Assembly (NCBI RefSeq): GCF_003049645.1
Contig: NZ_PYWK01000002.1
Span: 290,915 to 354,914 of the forward strand
From: Metasolibacillus fluoroglycofenilyticus
GTDB taxonomy: Bacteria; Bacillota; Bacilli; Bacillales_A; Planococcaceae
Length of the DNA: 64,000 bases
Reading direction: 5' to 3'
The position numbers and the translations under genes were made by a program. The first letter of the stretch is position 1; the number at the start of each line of letters is the position of its first letter. Positions 1 through 9,971 of this stretch are shown piece by piece. The notes below the pieces were generated by a model, which was not told the origin of the DNA, did no database searches, and saw nothing but the letters and a program-made list of their open reading frames with translations.

Positions 1-317
1 ATCCCTGTATTGGGCAAACCGGCAGCCGCGATATAGCATGTACTAATTTTCAAATCTAAAAGTTCATGGATTGTGCGCTGCTGTTCAAGTAAAACATCCT
101 TTCCCGCAATGCCTATATCTGCTACACCGTGCTCTACATAAACAGGTACGTCCATTGGCTTCGCTAAAATAAATCGAATATTTTCCTCAGGAATTTCAAT
201 CATTAGCTTTCTCGTATCTTCCATATCTTTAGGTAATCGAAAGTTGGCACTTTCTAATATTTTACATGCCTCAGTAAAAATGCGACCCTTCGGCATAGCA
301 ATTGTTAACACCGTCAT
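1..317 (-). CDS. hisG: ATP phosphoribosyltransferase, short form (partial)
   Basis: First enzyme of histidine synthesis, joining ATP and PRPP. Only about 105 N-terminal residues are present; the gene runs off the left edge of the window. The start reads [14 protein letters not shown], typical of HisG, and continues through [13 protein letters not shown]. Its ATG shares one base with the hisZ stop (TAATG), so the two are translationally coupled. Short-form HisG proteins lack the C-terminal regulatory domain and depend on HisZ, which is the gene just upstream. Length and C terminus cannot be judged here. Confidence 0.93.
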   Translation of the reverse strand, partial: MTVLTIAMPKGRIFTEACKILESANFRLPKDMEDTRKLMIEIPEENIRFILAKPMDVPVYVEHGVADIGIAGKDVLLEQQRTIHELLDLKISTCYIAAAGLPNTG

Positions 318-1474
318 TATTCTTCCTCCTGTACGTATACAACCTCGCTAAATTGCGCTTTATATGCAGTTACATTTGTTAAGCTACTAATCGCCTGTAG
401 CGTCACACGGCGACTAACTGCCCGCAATTTTGTCGCATGCTGCAATGCCTCTTTATATAAATGCGGCTCGAATAATAGCAATGTTGTTGCTACTGTAGGT
501 TCATTCGTTTGCACAACTTCTAACAATCGGTCGACACGGAAGCCAAAGCCTGTCGCTCCTACCTCTGACCCAAATTGGGCTAACAATCCATCATAGCGTC
601 CGCCATTTCCAAGGGGGAAGCCACTGCCTACTGCAAATACTTCAAACAACATTCCCGTATAATAATTCATCGAGCTCGTCAACGTAAAATCAAATGTAAT
701 ATAGTCCATTACATTTGCTTGCTTTAACAATCGTTCTAGCTCGTATATATATGTCAGCGTGTTTTCATCGACAACATATTTTTCTATATTAAAAATACTT
801 TTAGCATTCGCTGCTTCTTCAATAAATTGCAGTAAAATCTCGCTATTTTCTCTTTGTAAGTCAAATGATTTTACCGTTTCTTCAAAGCCTACATAATTGC
901 GCTCTACTAATAATTGACGCAAACTATTCGCTTGCTCACCGCTCATTGTATATTGCTGCAAAATTGCCTGTAATACATGTGCGTGTCCGATTGTCACCGT
1001 AAAGGACTCAACACCCAATTGTTGAAGCAATTGAATCGCGAGTATTATCACTTCTACATCCGCAAAAACAGAAGAATCCCCTATAAACTCAATTCCCATT
1101 TGCTCAAATTCAGCAGGGCGTCCTCCCTCTATTTGCTGTGCACGAAACACACTAGCAAAATAAGCAAGGCGCTGCGGAATTTTTTCCTTCAGCAGTTTTG
1201 CTGTTGCAATACGTGCGATTGGCGTTGTCATATCAGGACGCAATACGAGCATATTGCCCTGATTATCTACTAGCTTAAAAAGAGAAGCATCCTCAATAGC
1301 TGAAGCTTTTCCTACTGTATCGTAATACTCCACTGATGGCGTTTTTATAAAATCATAGCCATGCGCGTATAAAAAATGTCGTCCTTTTGCACGAATTGCC
1401 TCTAACTTCTCATATGTTTGCGGAAATGTATCACGCATTCCAAGTGGTTTTTCAAATAATTTAATCGTAGACAT
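317..1474 (-). CDS. hisZ: ATP phosphoribosyltransferase regulatory subunit HisZ
   Basis: HisZ is a histidyl-tRNA-synthetase paralogue that carries no aminoacylation role and activates short-form HisG. The 385-residue product shows FEKPLGMRD at the N terminus, [10 protein letters not shown] in the motif-2 region and [10 protein letters not shown] in the HisRS-like core, and ends without a clear anticodon-binding domain. I place the start at the ATG at 1474 because AGGTG lies 8 bases upstream; in-frame TTG (1489) and ATG (1480) codons are too near or upstream of that ribosome site. It is first in the his operon, behind a strong promoter. Confidence 0.93.
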   Translation of the reverse strand: MSTIKLFEKPLGMRDTFPQTYEKLEAIRAKGRHFLYAHGYDFIKTPSVEYYDTVGKASAIEDASLFKLVDNQGNMLVLRPDMTTPIARIATAKLLKEKIPQRLAYFASVFRAQQIEGGRPAEFEQMGIEFIGDSSVFADVEVIILAIQLLQQLGVESFTVTIGHAHVLQAILQQYTMSGEQANSLRQLLVERNYVGFEETVKSFDLQRENSEILLQFIEEAANAKSIFNIEKYVVDENTLTYIYELERLLKQANVMDYITFDFTLTSSMNYYTGMLFEVFAVGSGFPLGNGGRYDGLLAQFGSEVGATGFGFRVDRLLEVVQTNEPTVATTLLLFEPHLYKEALQHATKLRAVSRRVTLQAISSLTNVTAYKAQFSEVVYVQEEE

Positions 1475-1512
1475 AGTCATACACCTCAATACACTTTAGT
1501 TCACTAGTGTGA

Positions 1513-1541
1513 TAGTATAATAAAGCGTAAATATTGTCAAG
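1513..1541 (-). promoter_or_regulatory. SigA-type promoter of hisZ-hisG
   Basis: On the minus strand TTGACA (1536-1541), a 17-base spacer and TACTAT (1513-1518) form a near-consensus vegetative promoter about 40 bases before hisZ. Just downstream is the palindrome CACTAGTG (1503-1510), overlapping the likely transcription start; it could be an operator, but I know of no regulator for it. Confidence 0.75.
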
Positions 1542-1639
1542 TCTTGAGTTACTTTAGCTTTATTGAAAATTATTTTATTTTTAATTATGCTGTGATTTCG
1601 GTCAGTTTTATTGATGTATTTGCGAATTACCTGAATTTA

Positions 1640-1822
1640 TTTTGTTCGCACATTGAAAGGAGATTTTCAATCCTTCTCTTTCGTTTAGGACAAACACCGC
1701 TAAATTGAATGTTTCTATCATTTTCAAAGAAAACCCTCGCTATTTTAATGAGCAAACACTTTGCCAAAACACCAATAAAGGCGTCCCAACAGCCGGCAAC
1801 TGCACGGCTGTTGGGACGCCTT
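1640..1822. repeat. gene-end dispersed repeat, diverged copy
   Basis: The non-coding stretch between hisZ and yvoF. Fragments such as GCACATTGAAAG, AACACCGCTAAATTGAATG and TTTTAATGAGCAAACACTTTG resemble pieces, in the same order, of the repeats at 29957, 27352 and 18690. It ends in the hairpin at 1778-1822. No coding sign: the short reading frames across it have no family resemblance. Confidence 0.5.
1778..1822 (-). terminator. perfect 18-bp hairpin after yvoF, conserved 9-base loop
   Basis: Perfect 18-bp arms enclose the loop GCAACTGCA (1796-1804). It begins 10 bases after the yvoF stop. There is no strong U-tract on the minus strand, so it is either a weak terminator or an mRNA 3'-end stabiliser. 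The same loop occurs at 10142, 12412, 18851 and 27437. Confidence 0.6.
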
Positions 1823-1832
1823 GTCCCTATCA

Positions 1833-2339
1833 TTATTTTTTTCGTGCAGCCATTTCCTCCGCGCTGAAAATAATGCGCATCGGATTGCCACCAACCATGC
1901 TTCCCGCTGGCACATCTTTGTGTACGAGCGTTGCCGCCGATACAATCGCACCATCGCCAATTTCTACTCCCGGCAAAATCGTTGTATTTGCACCGACCAT
2001 TACATTGTTTCCTATTTTCACATCACCTAAGCGATACTCATCTATTAAGTATTCGTGTGCTAAAATCGTTGTATTAAAGCCTATTATCGAATTTACGCCA
2101 ATTGAAATACGCTCTGGAAACATTGTATCAGGCATCACCATTAAGGCTAATGATGCTTTTTCTCCAATGTCCATATGAAGAAAAGTACGATAAAGCCAAT
2201 TTTTCATCGCCATGGACGGTGTAATGCGCCCGATTTGAATAAAAATAAAGCATTTCATTACCTTCCAAAAGGATACCGTTTTATAAACATGCCAAAGCGA
2301 ATTCGCACCATCTACTTTATAGCGCTCTGTTCTTCTCAT
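1833..2339 (-). CDS. yvoF: left-handed beta-helix acyltransferase (YvoF-like)
   Basis: A 168-residue hexapeptide-repeat protein. Repeated [I/V/L]-G-x4 turns run from about residue 75 to 150 ([20 protein letters not shown]), followed by the family end GGNPMRII, as in the maltose/galactoside O-acetyltransferase group. Its acceptor substrate is unknown. The ATG overlaps the ppaX stop by four bases (ATGA), so it is coupled to ppaX; the hprK-lgt-ppaX-yvoF-hisZ order matches B. subtilis. Symbol based on this context plus domain type. Confidence 0.82.
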   Translation of the reverse strand: MRRTERYKVDGANSLWHVYKTVSFWKVMKCFIFIQIGRITPSMAMKNWLYRTFLHMDIGEKASLALMVMPDTMFPERISIGVNSIIGFNTTILAHEYLIDEYRLGDVKIGNNVMVGANTTILPGVEIGDGAIVSAATLVHKDVPAGSMVGGNPMRIIFSAEEMAARKK

Positions 2340-2983
2340 AAACTTTGCCCTTTCACAATCGTTAATAAATCCGTCATATGCTGAAGCATATATGTCGGTG
2401 AAAATTGCTGTAAATATTCCTCTCCTTTAAAAGCCCAAGCTACACCAGCCGTTTTTACACCCGCATTATGTCCAGCCTCAATATCGTGCGAATTATCACC
2501 AATCATAATAACATCCTCTTTTGCCAATTGCATTTTCTTCAATGCTAATAAAATCGGCTCTGGATGTGGCTTAACATGCTGAACATGGTCAAATCCAATA
2601 ATATGCTCAAATAAATGCCTCACACCTAGCACATTTAAGCCTTGCTCTATCATTTCACTGCGCTTTGTTGAAACGATGGCTAACCTTATCTCTTGTGCAT
2701 ATAGCTCCTCCAAAGTAGAAACTACCCCATCATATTGTGTGACAAGCTGGTCATGATGTTGGATATTCCACTGTCGATAACTATCAATCATTTCATCCAC
2801 AGCATCTGGAGCAATTTCAACAAATGTTTCTCGCAATGAAGGGCCGAGAAATTTTATGCAATCTTTTGGCGAATATTGCCCGGGAAATTTGTCTTCCAAT
2901 ACATGCATAAATGATTGAATAATTAATTCATTTGTGTTTAATAAAGTACCATCAAAATCAAATAACAATGCCTTTACCATCAT
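2336..2983 (-). CDS. ppaX: pyrophosphatase PpaX (HAD family)
   Basis: HAD hydrolase of 215 residues, the usual PpaX length. Motif I is DFDGTLLNT near residue 8, motif II VSTKR near 105, motif III KPHPEP near 139 and motif [13 protein letters not shown] near 162. In B. subtilis PpaX hydrolyses the pyrophosphate released when HPr kinase/phosphorylase dephosphorylates P-Ser-HPr, which explains its place two genes after hprK. It overlaps yvoF by four bases and follows lgt by 10 bases. Confidence 0.92.
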   Translation of the reverse strand: MMVKALLFDFDGTLLNTNELIIQSFMHVLEDKFPGQYSPKDCIKFLGPSLRETFVEIAPDAVDEMIDSYRQWNIQHHDQLVTQYDGVVSTLEELYAQEIRLAIVSTKRSEMIEQGLNVLGVRHLFEHIIGFDHVQHVKPHPEPILLALKKMQLAKEDVIMIGDNSHDIEAGHNAGVKTAGVAWAFKGEEYLQQFSPTYMLQHMTDLLTIVKGQSL

Positions 2984-2993
2984 TCATCACTCC

Positions 2994-3812
2994 TTATTTA
3001 TCTAAATAACGTACAACTGGCTTCACTGTCATTCGACGATAAATAATGAGTGCTAAGCCTACTACGATACCAATAATCGACACAAGCTGTGCTGAGCGCA
3101 AGTCGCCAATTAAATATAAGCTGTCTGTACGCATTGATTCGATAAAGAAGCGCCCTATCGAATACCATATAATGTAAAAGAAAAACATTTCCCCACGACG
3201 CCAATTGAATTTACGTGCAATGATTAAAATAATAAAGCCTACTATATTCCATAGTGACTCATATAAAAATGTTGGGTGGACGTAGGAGCCGAGTCTTTCA
3301 ATATACATTTGCTCAATTAGCCAATCAGGTAAAAATAGCTTTTCTAAAAAGCTGCGCGATACCTCTCCACCATGTGCCTCTTGATTAATGAAATTGCCCC
3401 AGCGTCCAATAATTTGTCCTACTAAAATGCTTGGTGCTGCAATATCTGCAATTCGCAAGAAGCTTATATTACGCCTTTTCGTAAATATATAAGCTGTAAT
3501 AAACGCACCAATTAAAGCACCATGAATGGCAATCCCACCATTCCATATTTGAATCGCTTTTATTGGATTGGTCTTATAAACATCCCATTCCATCCCTACA
3601 TAATAAATACGTGCACTAATAATAGCGATTGGCACTGCCCAAATAAGCATGTCCGCAATAAACTCTTGATGAATACCAAGTCGAACTGCCTCTCGCTGTG
3701 CTAAAAAATAGGCTAGAACAATGCCCAGTGCAATTAAAATTCCATACCATCGAACATCAATTGGTCCAATTGAAAATGCAATTGGATTAATCTTCATTAT
3801 AAAAAATTCCAT
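2994..3812 (-). CDS. lgt: prolipoprotein diacylglyceryl transferase
   Basis: Membrane enzyme that moves diacylglycerol from phosphatidylglycerol to the lipobox cysteine of prolipoproteins. The 272 residues contain about seven membrane segments and the family signature [14 protein letters not shown] near residue 135, plus the conserved N-terminal WYGILIALG. The start at 3812 (MEFFIMKI) has GGAG 7 bases upstream. It lies 15 bases after hprK. Clients in this window include PrsA, the cytochrome c and several small lipoproteins. Confidence 0.96.
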   Translation of the reverse strand: MEFFIMKINPIAFSIGPIDVRWYGILIALGIVLAYFLAQREAVRLGIHQEFIADMLIWAVPIAIISARIYYVGMEWDVYKTNPIKAIQIWNGGIAIHGALIGAFITAYIFTKRRNISFLRIADIAAPSILVGQIIGRWGNFINQEAHGGEVSRSFLEKLFLPDWLIEQMYIERLGSYVHPTFLYESLWNIVGFIILIIARKFNWRRGEMFFFYIIWYSIGRFFIESMRTDSLYLIGDLRSAQLVSIIGIVVGLALIIYRRMTVKPVVRYLDK

Positions 3813-3827
3813 CTTTTTACTCCTTCT

Positions 3828-4769
3828 CTATTTAAAATCGTCCATTTCCCCATTAGACGCAATAACTGCATCTAAACGACGCGAAAATTCCTCCGCTGCG
3901 TTAACACCCATTTTTTTCAATCGGTAATTCATTGCAGCTACTTCAATAATAACGGATACATTGCGTCCAGGCTGTACAGGAATCGTTAGCTTCGTTAGCT
4001 CTGTATCAATAATTTTCATTTTCTCTTCATCGAGCCCTAAACGGTCATATACTTTTTCAGGGTCCCAGTTTTCCAACTCTACTACAAGCGTAATTCGTTT
4101 ATACGGTCTAATCGCACTCGCACCAAAAAGCGTCATTATATTAATAATGCCAATTCCTCGAATTTCTAATAAATGCTCTAATAGTGGTGGCGGGCTTCCG
4201 ATAATCATATTTTCAGATTCTTGACGAATTTCTACAGAATCATCTGCGACTAAGCGATGCCCCTTTTTCACAAGCTCTAACGCTGTTTCACTTTTCCCTA
4301 CACCGCTCTTCCCAAGAATAAGTACACCAATTCCATAAATATCAACAAGCACGCCGTGAATCGCCGTTGTCGGTGCTAGTTCACTTTCTAAGTAATTCGT
4401 TAGCCGACTTGAAAAATGAGTTGTCGTTTGTTTTGAAGTTAACACAGGTACATGATTTTCATTCGATGCCTCAATTAATTCTTGTGGCACTTCCAAATTT
4501 CTTGAAATAATAATAGCCGGAGTATTGCGGGCACATAATAAGCGCATCCGCTCTTTTTTCACGCTTTCTGGCAGCATTTCAAAAAAAGAGAGCTCTGTTT
4601 TTCCAAGCAACTGCACTCGATTCGCTGGATAATGTGTAAAATAACCAGCCATCTCTAGCCCCGGTCTTGATATATCACTCGTCGTAATAAAACGCCCAAT
4701 CCCTTCATGACCACTAACAATTTGCAAATTAAATTTTTCGATAACATCCTTTGTCGTAACTTGAACCAT
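3828..4769 (-). CDS. hprK: HPr kinase/phosphorylase
   Basis: Bifunctional enzyme that phosphorylates Ser46 of HPr and Crh and reverses it by phosphorolysis; the sensor of carbon catabolite control. The 313-residue protein has the Walker A loop GKSGVGKSE near residue 152, VADDSVEIR, and the signature [10 protein letters not shown] near residue 202. I prefer the ATG at 4769, spaced 8 bases from GAGAGG, to a GTG two codons upstream. First gene of the hprK-lgt-ppaX-yvoF cluster. Confidence 0.96.
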   Translation of the reverse strand: MVQVTTKDVIEKFNLQIVSGHEGIGRFITTSDISRPGLEMAGYFTHYPANRVQLLGKTELSFFEMLPESVKKERMRLLCARNTPAIIISRNLEVPQELIEASNENHVPVLTSKQTTTHFSSRLTNYLESELAPTTAIHGVLVDIYGIGVLILGKSGVGKSETALELVKKGHRLVADDSVEIRQESENMIIGSPPPLLEHLLEIRGIGIINIMTLFGASAIRPYKRITLVVELENWDPEKVYDRLGLDEEKMKIIDTELTKLTIPVQPGRNVSVIIEVAAMNYRLKKMGVNAAEEFSRRLDAVIASNGEMDDFK

Positions 4770-4934
4770 TGGCACAACCTCTCGATTCTTTTTAGTCTCC
4801 CTTTATTGTAACATGTTCCATTCATTTTACGGAAAATGTATCCTCATCCATTCGAATAAAAAAGAGTGTTTTACAATTTTTATGGCAAATCATTTTTTCA
4901 GCTCGCTTTTTTATGATGATAGAAGCACAAACAA

Positions 4935-5075
4935 GGCTGCCCGAAAAGGTAATATCTTTTCGAACAGCCCTAGCTCTACTATTTGTTAACAAGCCTTCCG
5001 GCACATTAGAAATTGCTCCTGCGTTTACTCGTCGCAGTGAATGATTTGCTCCTGCGGTTACTTGTCGTAAAAGAG
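4935..5075. repeat. hairpin and two tandem degenerate 30-bp units
   Basis: The 319-base gap between the cytochrome c gene and hprK. It contains an imperfect inverted repeat (4935-4948 with 4956-4969, built on CCGAAAAG/CTTTTCG), likely a terminator remnant. It also holds two related units at about 5008 and 5047 sharing TTGCTCCTGCG and ACTYGTCG. An 85-codon open frame across it has no family resemblance and contains the repeats, so I do not call it a gene. Confidence 0.45.
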
Positions 5076-5088
5076 CCATTTCTATTCA

Positions 5089-5403
5089 TTATTTTTGCTC
5101 TGCAAGCCATGCGGCAGCTTTTTCAGCTTCTTCCCCTTTAAGTAAGCCTGCAGGCATACCACTTTTTGTACCATTTAAAATAATATCTAAAATTTCTTCC
5201 TCTGAATAGCGACCACCAACATCATTTAATGCAGGAGTATTACGCATGCCTTGCAATTGACCACCGTGGCAGTTCGCACAGCTTTTCATCACAATTTTTT
5301 CGCCCTCTGGTTGTGGTGTCGCGTTACTTTCCTTCTCATCCCCACCACATGCAGCTAACAGTAAAGCTGAACTGAAAGCAACTGTTAATACTATTTTTTT
5401 CAT
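5089..5403 (-). CDS. cccB: lipoprotein cytochrome c (c-551/CccB type)
   Basis: Small membrane-anchored c-type cytochrome, 104 residues. A signal peptide ends in lipobox LLAAC with Cys19. The single haem-binding motif is C42-A-N-C45-H46 and the likely axial methionine is M83 in SGMPAG. It probably carries electrons to a terminal oxidase outside the membrane. The start at 5403 has GGAGGAG about 7 bases upstream; an in-frame codon further upstream lacks a ribosome site. B. subtilis CccB has the same size and architecture; CccA instead has a transmembrane anchor. Confidence 0.85.
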   Translation of the reverse strand: MKKIVLTVAFSSALLLAACGGDEKESNATPQPEGEKIVMKSCANCHGGQLQGMRNTPALNDVGGRYSEEEILDIILNGTKSGMPAGLLKGEEAEKAAAWLAEQK

Positions 5404-5446
5404 ACTGTTCTCCTCCAACAAATTACTCTACTTCAGTATAGCAAAC

Positions 5447-6301
5447 TTAGGCTCGTTTGAAACCTTCGCCAAGTACCTCATAAGCATCTGAGACAACAAC
5501 GAAGGCTGTTGGGTCAACCATCTTGACAACTTGTTTCAATTTAGTGAATTCAGTCTGATAAACAACGACCATTAGAAACGTTTTTTCTTCCCCCGTATAA
5601 CCGCCGAAAGCTGGAAGCTTTGTTACGCCACGATTCACTTCTCTGTATATCGCGTCACGCATTTCTTCCTCTCTCGTTGTAATAATATAGGCCATTTTCG
5701 ATTGACTAAAGCCAAGCTGAATGATATCAATCGTTTTCGTTGTTACATACAAACCAATTATTGCATACAAGCCCTTTTCTAAATCAAACACAAGTGCAGC
5801 ACTAACAGCAATAACACCATCTATAAGTAACACACTTGTCCCTAAAGTAAGACCTGTGAATTTCGTAATAATTTGTGCTAATAAATCCGTACCACCTGTT
5901 GACGCCTTTCCTTTAAAAACAAGACCGAGCCCCGAGCCAACTACAATTCCACCAAAAATTGCACCAAGTAGCGGATTTAATGTCCACGGACCCCAGTCAC
6001 TTGTGAAGATAACAAGGGCAGGTAAAGTAATCGTTCCAATAAATGACTTAACACCAAATTTCTTTCCTAAAATTAAAACTCCCGCAATAAATAAAGGGAT
6101 ATTAAATGCGTATTGAACAAGCCCTGCATTCCAACCAAATAAACCATTTAAAATTGTACTAATACCACTTACCCCACCTGAAGCAACTTGGTTTGGTAAT
6201 AAAAAGACATTAAAGCCAATGGCAATTATTGCAGCTCCTACAATGACAAATAGATATTCGCTAATTGTATCTTTCACTGTCAACTGTTCACTATTGTTCA
6301 C
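5447..6301 (-). CDS. YitT/DUF161-DUF2179 family membrane protein (YvjA-like)
   Basis: About 284 residues with five membrane segments in the first two thirds (DUF161) and a soluble DUF2179 domain near the C terminus (TFLMVVVYQTEFTKLKQVV, FVVVSDAYEVLGEGF). Family members are common in Bacillales and their transport role, if any, is not settled. I favour the GTG at 6301 with AGGA 6 bases upstream; a TTG at 6325 would add eight residues without a good ribosome site. The neighbour order cytochrome c/YvjA resembles B. subtilis. Confidence 0.75.
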   Translation of the reverse strand: MNNSEQLTVKDTISEYLFVIVGAAIIAIGFNVFLLPNQVASGGVSGISTILNGLFGWNAGLVQYAFNIPLFIAGVLILGKKFGVKSFIGTITLPALVIFTSDWGPWTLNPLLGAIFGGIVVGSGLGLVFKGKASTGGTDLLAQIITKFTGLTLGTSVLLIDGVIAVSAALVFDLEKGLYAIIGLYVTTKTIDIIQLGFSQSKMAYIITTREEEMRDAIYREVNRGVTKLPAFGGYTGEEKTFLMVVVYQTEFTKLKQVVKMVDPTAFVVVSDAYEVLGEGFKRA

Positions 6302-6349
6302 AAGACTTCCTCTTTCTTCATTCAATTTTCATCATTTCTACAAAAGTTG

Positions 6350-7588
6350 TTAACTAATAACCTCTCGTGCCCACTGCTCCGCTTCATCATAAATTTGGAA
6401 TACCACATCCTGATTCAAGCCTAATTGCAGTGACAATTCATCTAACCTATCCCAATCTAATTTATAAAGCGCTTCACTAAATTGTAAATAAGGCGTCATT
6501 TCTGTTTCCACGCCGTTAATTGTTTCAACAATTTCCTCCGATAATGGCATCTTTCTTAATATCAGATACATTGGACGTTTTAACAAGGCATCAATTAACG
6601 ACAATAGCCCAATTAAAAAGTATTCCGAGAAGTTCTTTTTATAATTTAACTTCGCAACCTTTTCACATGCTTTTGCACGGAATAACGATGCGGCAACTAA
6701 TTCATTAAAAGCATCTGTTTTTTCATAATTATTTAATTCGCGCATTGCCAATAAATAAACAAGCTTCCGCAACTCTGTTATGCCCAATAGTACAATTGCT
6801 TGTTTAATTGAACGCACCTTAGATTTCGGGCGATTTTTTGAGCTATTAATCAGTTGCAATAGCTTATAAGAAATTGAAATTTCCCTTTCAATATTTGTAG
6901 CCAAAATATTTATATCTGGTTCCTCATCTTTTAAAATCGAAATGATTTGAAAATAATTTATAATATTTGCTGGTATATCAATTGCCTTCATTATTTGTGG
7001 TTTTTCAAAGAAGTAGCCTTGAAATAACACATAGCCAGAATGCATTGCAATCTCATATTGCTCACGCGTTTCAACTTTCTCAGCCAAAAGCTTGATATGC
7101 GGAAACTTTGATTTTACTTTATACTCAATTTCCATACGCTTTGTTAAAGGGGTAATTAAAAAGTCAACCTTTATATAATCTACATAATTGAACAGCTCAT
7201 TATAAACGGTTACTCCATCTTTTAAAATAAAGTCATCAAGTGCTATTTTAAACCCCTTCCCCTTCAACTCTTTTACACGTTGAATAAGTTTCGGTGTTAT
7301 AATAACATCCTCCAAAATTTCAATAACGACTTCTTTCGGATTAATATAATCTATCAAGGGACTAAATAATAGCTTCTCCGTAAAATTAATAAATGCTAGT
7401 GCACCATCTGTTACTTTATCTATACCAATTGTTAAAAAGGAATTAATAATAACATCGATTGTCGCAGCATCTGCATCTATTCCGTCTAGAGGAAATGCAT
7501 TTATATTTTTACTTCGATACAATAATTCGTAAGACACTATTTGTTCCTTTTCATTAAAAATCGGTTGCCTTCCAATAAAAACTTCCAC
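6350..7588 (-). CDS. EAL-HDOD signalling protein (YuxH-like)
   Basis: Residues 1-210 form an EAL domain and 215-405 an HDOD domain, the arrangement of YuxH/CdgJ-type proteins that act through binding rather than c-di-GMP hydrolysis. The EAL signature is degenerate (YELLYR), although the ALDDF motif remains, so phosphodiesterase activity is doubtful. Length 412 residues, close to family members. It is a single gene with a long AT-rich upstream region. Probable role: motility or surface regulation; I see no partner nearby. Confidence 0.82.
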   Translation of the reverse strand: MEVFIGRQPIFNEKEQIVSYELLYRSKNINAFPLDGIDADAATIDVIINSFLTIGIDKVTDGALAFINFTEKLLFSPLIDYINPKEVVIEILEDVIITPKLIQRVKELKGKGFKIALDDFILKDGVTVYNELFNYVDYIKVDFLITPLTKRMEIEYKVKSKFPHIKLLAEKVETREQYEIAMHSGYVLFQGYFFEKPQIMKAIDIPANIINYFQIISILKDEEPDINILATNIEREISISYKLLQLINSSKNRPKSKVRSIKQAIVLLGITELRKLVYLLAMRELNNYEKTDAFNELVAASLFRAKACEKVAKLNYKKNFSEYFLIGLLSLIDALLKRPMYLILRKMPLSEEIVETINGVETEMTPYLQFSEALYKLDWDRLDELSLQLGLNQDVVFQIYDEAEQWAREVIS

Positions 7589-7714
7589 GTTAAACTCCTC
7601 ACTTTATATTTCTTCATAATTTTTTTCATCATAGCTAAAGCTATCCTAATAACTAGAGGGTGACTACGGAAATATGTATACAGTTCCAGGCATATTTGAT
7701 TCGCTCTTTTAATT

Positions 7715-7742
7715 TAATCTTTTTAAATTTTTAAAAAGATTA
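7715..7742. promoter_or_regulatory. 13-bp inverted repeat in 416-base gap
   Basis: TAATCTTTTTAAA and its exact complement are separated by two bases. It lies in the divergent gap between the EAL-HDOD gene and the crotonase gene (7589-8004). There is no U-tract after either arm, so it is not a classic terminator. Confidence 0.45.
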
Positions 7743-7752
7743 TTTCGTATCC

Positions 7753-7770
7753 ATTACATCATGATGTAAT
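7753..7770. promoter_or_regulatory. perfect 18-bp palindrome
   Basis: ATTACATCATGATGTAAT is fully self-complementary, 11 bases from the inverted repeat at 7715. It is a candidate operator for one or both divergent genes. Within the rest of the gap I see a TATAAT (7966-7971) ahead of the crotonase gene without a convincing -35. Confidence 0.45.
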
Positions 7771-8004
7771 TAAAAATCCGTTCAATTTAACTAAAATACG
7801 CGCTAATGTACAAATAATAGCAAATTAACAGTTATTTTTCAGCAAAATTTTTCAAGATATTTCAATGCTATTTCTATTTAACGATAAAGAATTTCTTACT
7901 TATAGCATACCTATACTTCGCCTATTGTTCAATTGCTAATTGCCTATATATTTCGAGAGAGGTAATATAATACTATAGCACATTTAAGGGGGAGCTTTTT
8001 ATTT

Positions 8005-8781
8005 ATGAACATCATTGAATATGAACAACGACAGTCTATTGCCTATGTAAAACTAAATCGACCTGATGTCTTAAATGCTTTTAATTTCGAAATGTTATCA
8101 GAGCTTCAAGCAATTATAGAATCCATTCGTATACATCCCGATATTCGACTTGTTATTATTACAGGTGCAGGTGATAAAGCCTTTTCAGTTGGTGCTGATT
8201 TAAAGGAGCGTCAAACATTGCCTGAACCATTGGTAAAGCGAAATCTAAATAAATTTGCCGAGGTGTTCAATGCGATTGAAGGATTGCCGCAGCCAACTAT
8301 TTGCGCGTTAAATGGATATGCCTTTGGCGGTGGTCTTGAATTAGCCCTCTCCTGCGATTTCCGCATTGCGACAAAAAATGCGGTAGTTGGACTAACAGAA
8401 ACAAAGCTAGGGATTATCCCAGGTGCGGGTGGAACACAGCGATTACCGCGCTTAATCGGGGAAGCAAAAGCATTAGAATACATTTTAACAGCAAAAAAAA
8501 TATCAAGTGAGGAAGCGCTAGCTTGCGGATTATTTACGCAAGTAGCAGAGCAAGAAGATTTAATGCAGGTAGTTGAAAATTTTGCAAATACCATTTTGCA
8601 AAATGCACCTATCGCCTTGCAGCAAGCAAAATTTGCTGTAAAGCAAGGGATGAAGGTCGATTTACAAACAGGTTTGCAAATTGAGCGTAAAGCATACGAA
8701 ATTACATTACCGACAGAAGACCGCCTTGAGGCCCTGAATGCCTTCGTCGAAAAAAGAGCACCACAATTCAAAGGTAAATAA
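8005..8781 (+). CDS. enoyl-CoA hydratase/isomerase (crotonase family)
   Basis: 258 residues, normal for crotonases. The CoA and oxyanion-hole segments are GAGDKAFSVGADLKE (near 55) and GYAFGGGLELALSCD (near 98), and LTETKLGIIPGAGGTQRLP follows near 125. Both catalytic glutamates of true hydratases are present (in GLELA and TETK), so hydration of 2-enoyl-CoA or of a branched unsaturated CoA is likely. Start ATG 8005 with GGGGGAG 10 bases upstream. It stands alone, so pathway (fatty acid or leucine breakdown) cannot be read from neighbours. Confidence 0.88.
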   Translation: MNIIEYEQRQSIAYVKLNRPDVLNAFNFEMLSELQAIIESIRIHPDIRLVIITGAGDKAFSVGADLKERQTLPEPLVKRNLNKFAEVFNAIEGLPQPTICALNGYAFGGGLELALSCDFRIATKNAVVGLTETKLGIIPGAGGTQRLPRLIGEAKALEYILTAKKISSEEALACGLFTQVAEQEDLMQVVENFANTILQNAPIALQQAKFAVKQGMKVDLQTGLQIERKAYEITLPTEDRLEALNAFVEKRAPQFKGK

Positions 8782-8804
8782 TATTAATTGCTAAAATAAA
8801 ATAA

Positions 8805-8846
8805 GACTGTTCGAAATATAGGTATTAGCCTATATTCCGAACAGCC
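8805..8846. terminator. bidirectional terminator between crotonase gene and luxS
   Basis: An 18-bp stem with few mismatches (GACTGTTCGAAATATAGG with its partner) around a six-base loop, followed by TTTT on the plus strand and preceded by A-rich DNA. It lies between two converging genes. Confidence 0.85.
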
Positions 8847-8848
8847 TT

Positions 8849-9313
8849 TTATTGTGCAAAAACTGTTGACCACTCCGCGCGCTTTTCAAGCATTTCACGC
8901 GCTAATTGTTGCGCGCCTTCTAAACTATGGTTTGCAGCCCAGCCACATTGAACCTCATTGCAAGCAGGCACTTCTGTCGCGCTTACGACATCCTGTAGCG
9001 TTTTCTCTAAAATGTCCAAAATCTCATCATAATTATCATGATTAATTACCGATAAATAGAAGCCTGTTTGGCAACCCATTGGACTAAGGTCAACAACATG
9101 TTCGCTATGATTGCGAATATTTTCAGCCATTAAATGCTCAATTGAATGAAGTGCATCCATTTTCATATATGCTTTATTTGGCTGTTTGAAGCGAATATCA
9201 TACTTATGTACAACATCTCCGTTTTGTCCTTCCTTTAGCCCAGCTAAACGCACATATGGTGCCACTACCTTTGTGTGATCCAAATTAAAGCTTTCTACAT
9301 TCATTTTTGTCAT
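8849..9313 (-). CDS. luxS: S-ribosylhomocysteine lyase LuxS
   Basis: Cleaves S-ribosylhomocysteine to homocysteine and DPD, the precursor of AI-2, in the activated methyl cycle. The 154-residue protein has the zinc motif H56-S-I-E59-H60, third ligand C123 in QCGW, and catalytic Cys81 in PMGCQTG. I start at 9313 (MTKMNVESF) because GAGG lies 8 bases upstream; earlier in-frame starts would run into the preceding gene. Monocistronic or co-transcribed with the DedA gene 10 bases upstream. Confidence 0.95.
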   Translation of the reverse strand: MTKMNVESFNLDHTKVVAPYVRLAGLKEGQNGDVVHKYDIRFKQPNKAYMKMDALHSIEHLMAENIRNHSEHVVDLSPMGCQTGFYLSVINHDNYDEILDILEKTLQDVVSATEVPACNEVQCGWAANHSLEGAQQLAREMLEKRAEWSTVFAQ

Positions 9314-9323
9314 GTTCATTACC

Positions 9324-9971
9324 TCACTTATTTTTTTTACGATGTGCATTAATTGCACTAATAATTGCTGGTAATACAGAAATGAAAATAATTAATAATA
9401 ATACCGTTGAGAAGTTTTCTTTAATAATTGGGATATTGCCGAAGAAATAACCGAGCAATGTACAGATGAATACCCAAGCAAGTGCTCCTACAACATTATA
9501 GACGATAAAATACTTGTAATTCATACGGCTAGCCCCCGCCACAAACGGAATAAACGTCCGAATAAATGGCATGAAGCGCGCAATGACAATTGTTTTACCA
9601 CCATGCTTATTGAAAAATCGCTGTGCTGCTTCCATTCGCTCTTTATTAATCACCTTGCCTAAAAAACTATTAGGAGGAATAGAAAGACCTACAGTCTTCC
9701 CAATATGATAGTTAACCGTATCCCCTATAATAGCAGCCGCGATAAAAACTGTCATTAATAACGGTAAGTTAAATGCCCCTAATGCGGCAAGTGTACCCGC
9801 TGCAAATAGCAGGGAATCTCCAGGTAAAAACGGCATAATAACTACGCCTGTTTCAACGAACACAATCGAAAATAAAATCCCATAAGACCATGCGCCAAAT
9901 TGTTGGATTATTTCTACTAAGTGCTCATCAATATGCAAAATAAAATCAATTAAGCCTTGAATAATTGCCAT
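9324..9971 (-). CDS. DedA family membrane protein
   Basis: 215 residues with about five membrane segments. DedA/VTT hallmarks are visible: FVETG near 40, [11 protein letters not shown] near 47, GDTVNYHIG near 83, and [15 protein letters not shown] near 125. DedA proteins support membrane lipid recycling and proton-motive-force homeostasis; several flip undecaprenyl phosphate or phosphatidylethanolamine, but which substrate this one uses is not visible. It precedes luxS by 10 bases in the same direction. Confidence 0.9.
   Translation of the reverse strand: MAIIQGLIDFILHIDEHLVEIIQQFGAWSYGILFSIVFVETGVVIMPFLPGDSLLFAAGTLAALGAFNLPLLMTVFIAAAIIGDTVNYHIGKTVGLSIPPNSFLGKVINKERMEAAQRFFNKHGGKTIVIARFMPFIRTFIPFVAGASRMNYKYFIVYNVVGALAWVFICTLLGYFFGNIPIIKENFSTVLLLIIFISVLPAIISAINAHRKKNK

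Noticed and set aside
1640..1832. Short overlapping frames in the hisZ-yvoF gap
   Set aside because: Cross an 18-bp perfect hairpin and a dispersed repeat; no protein resemblance.
4822..5079. 85-codon open frame on the minus strand between the cytochrome c gene and hprK
   Set aside because: It runs through a hairpin and two tandem repeat units, has no ribosome site and no family resemblance.
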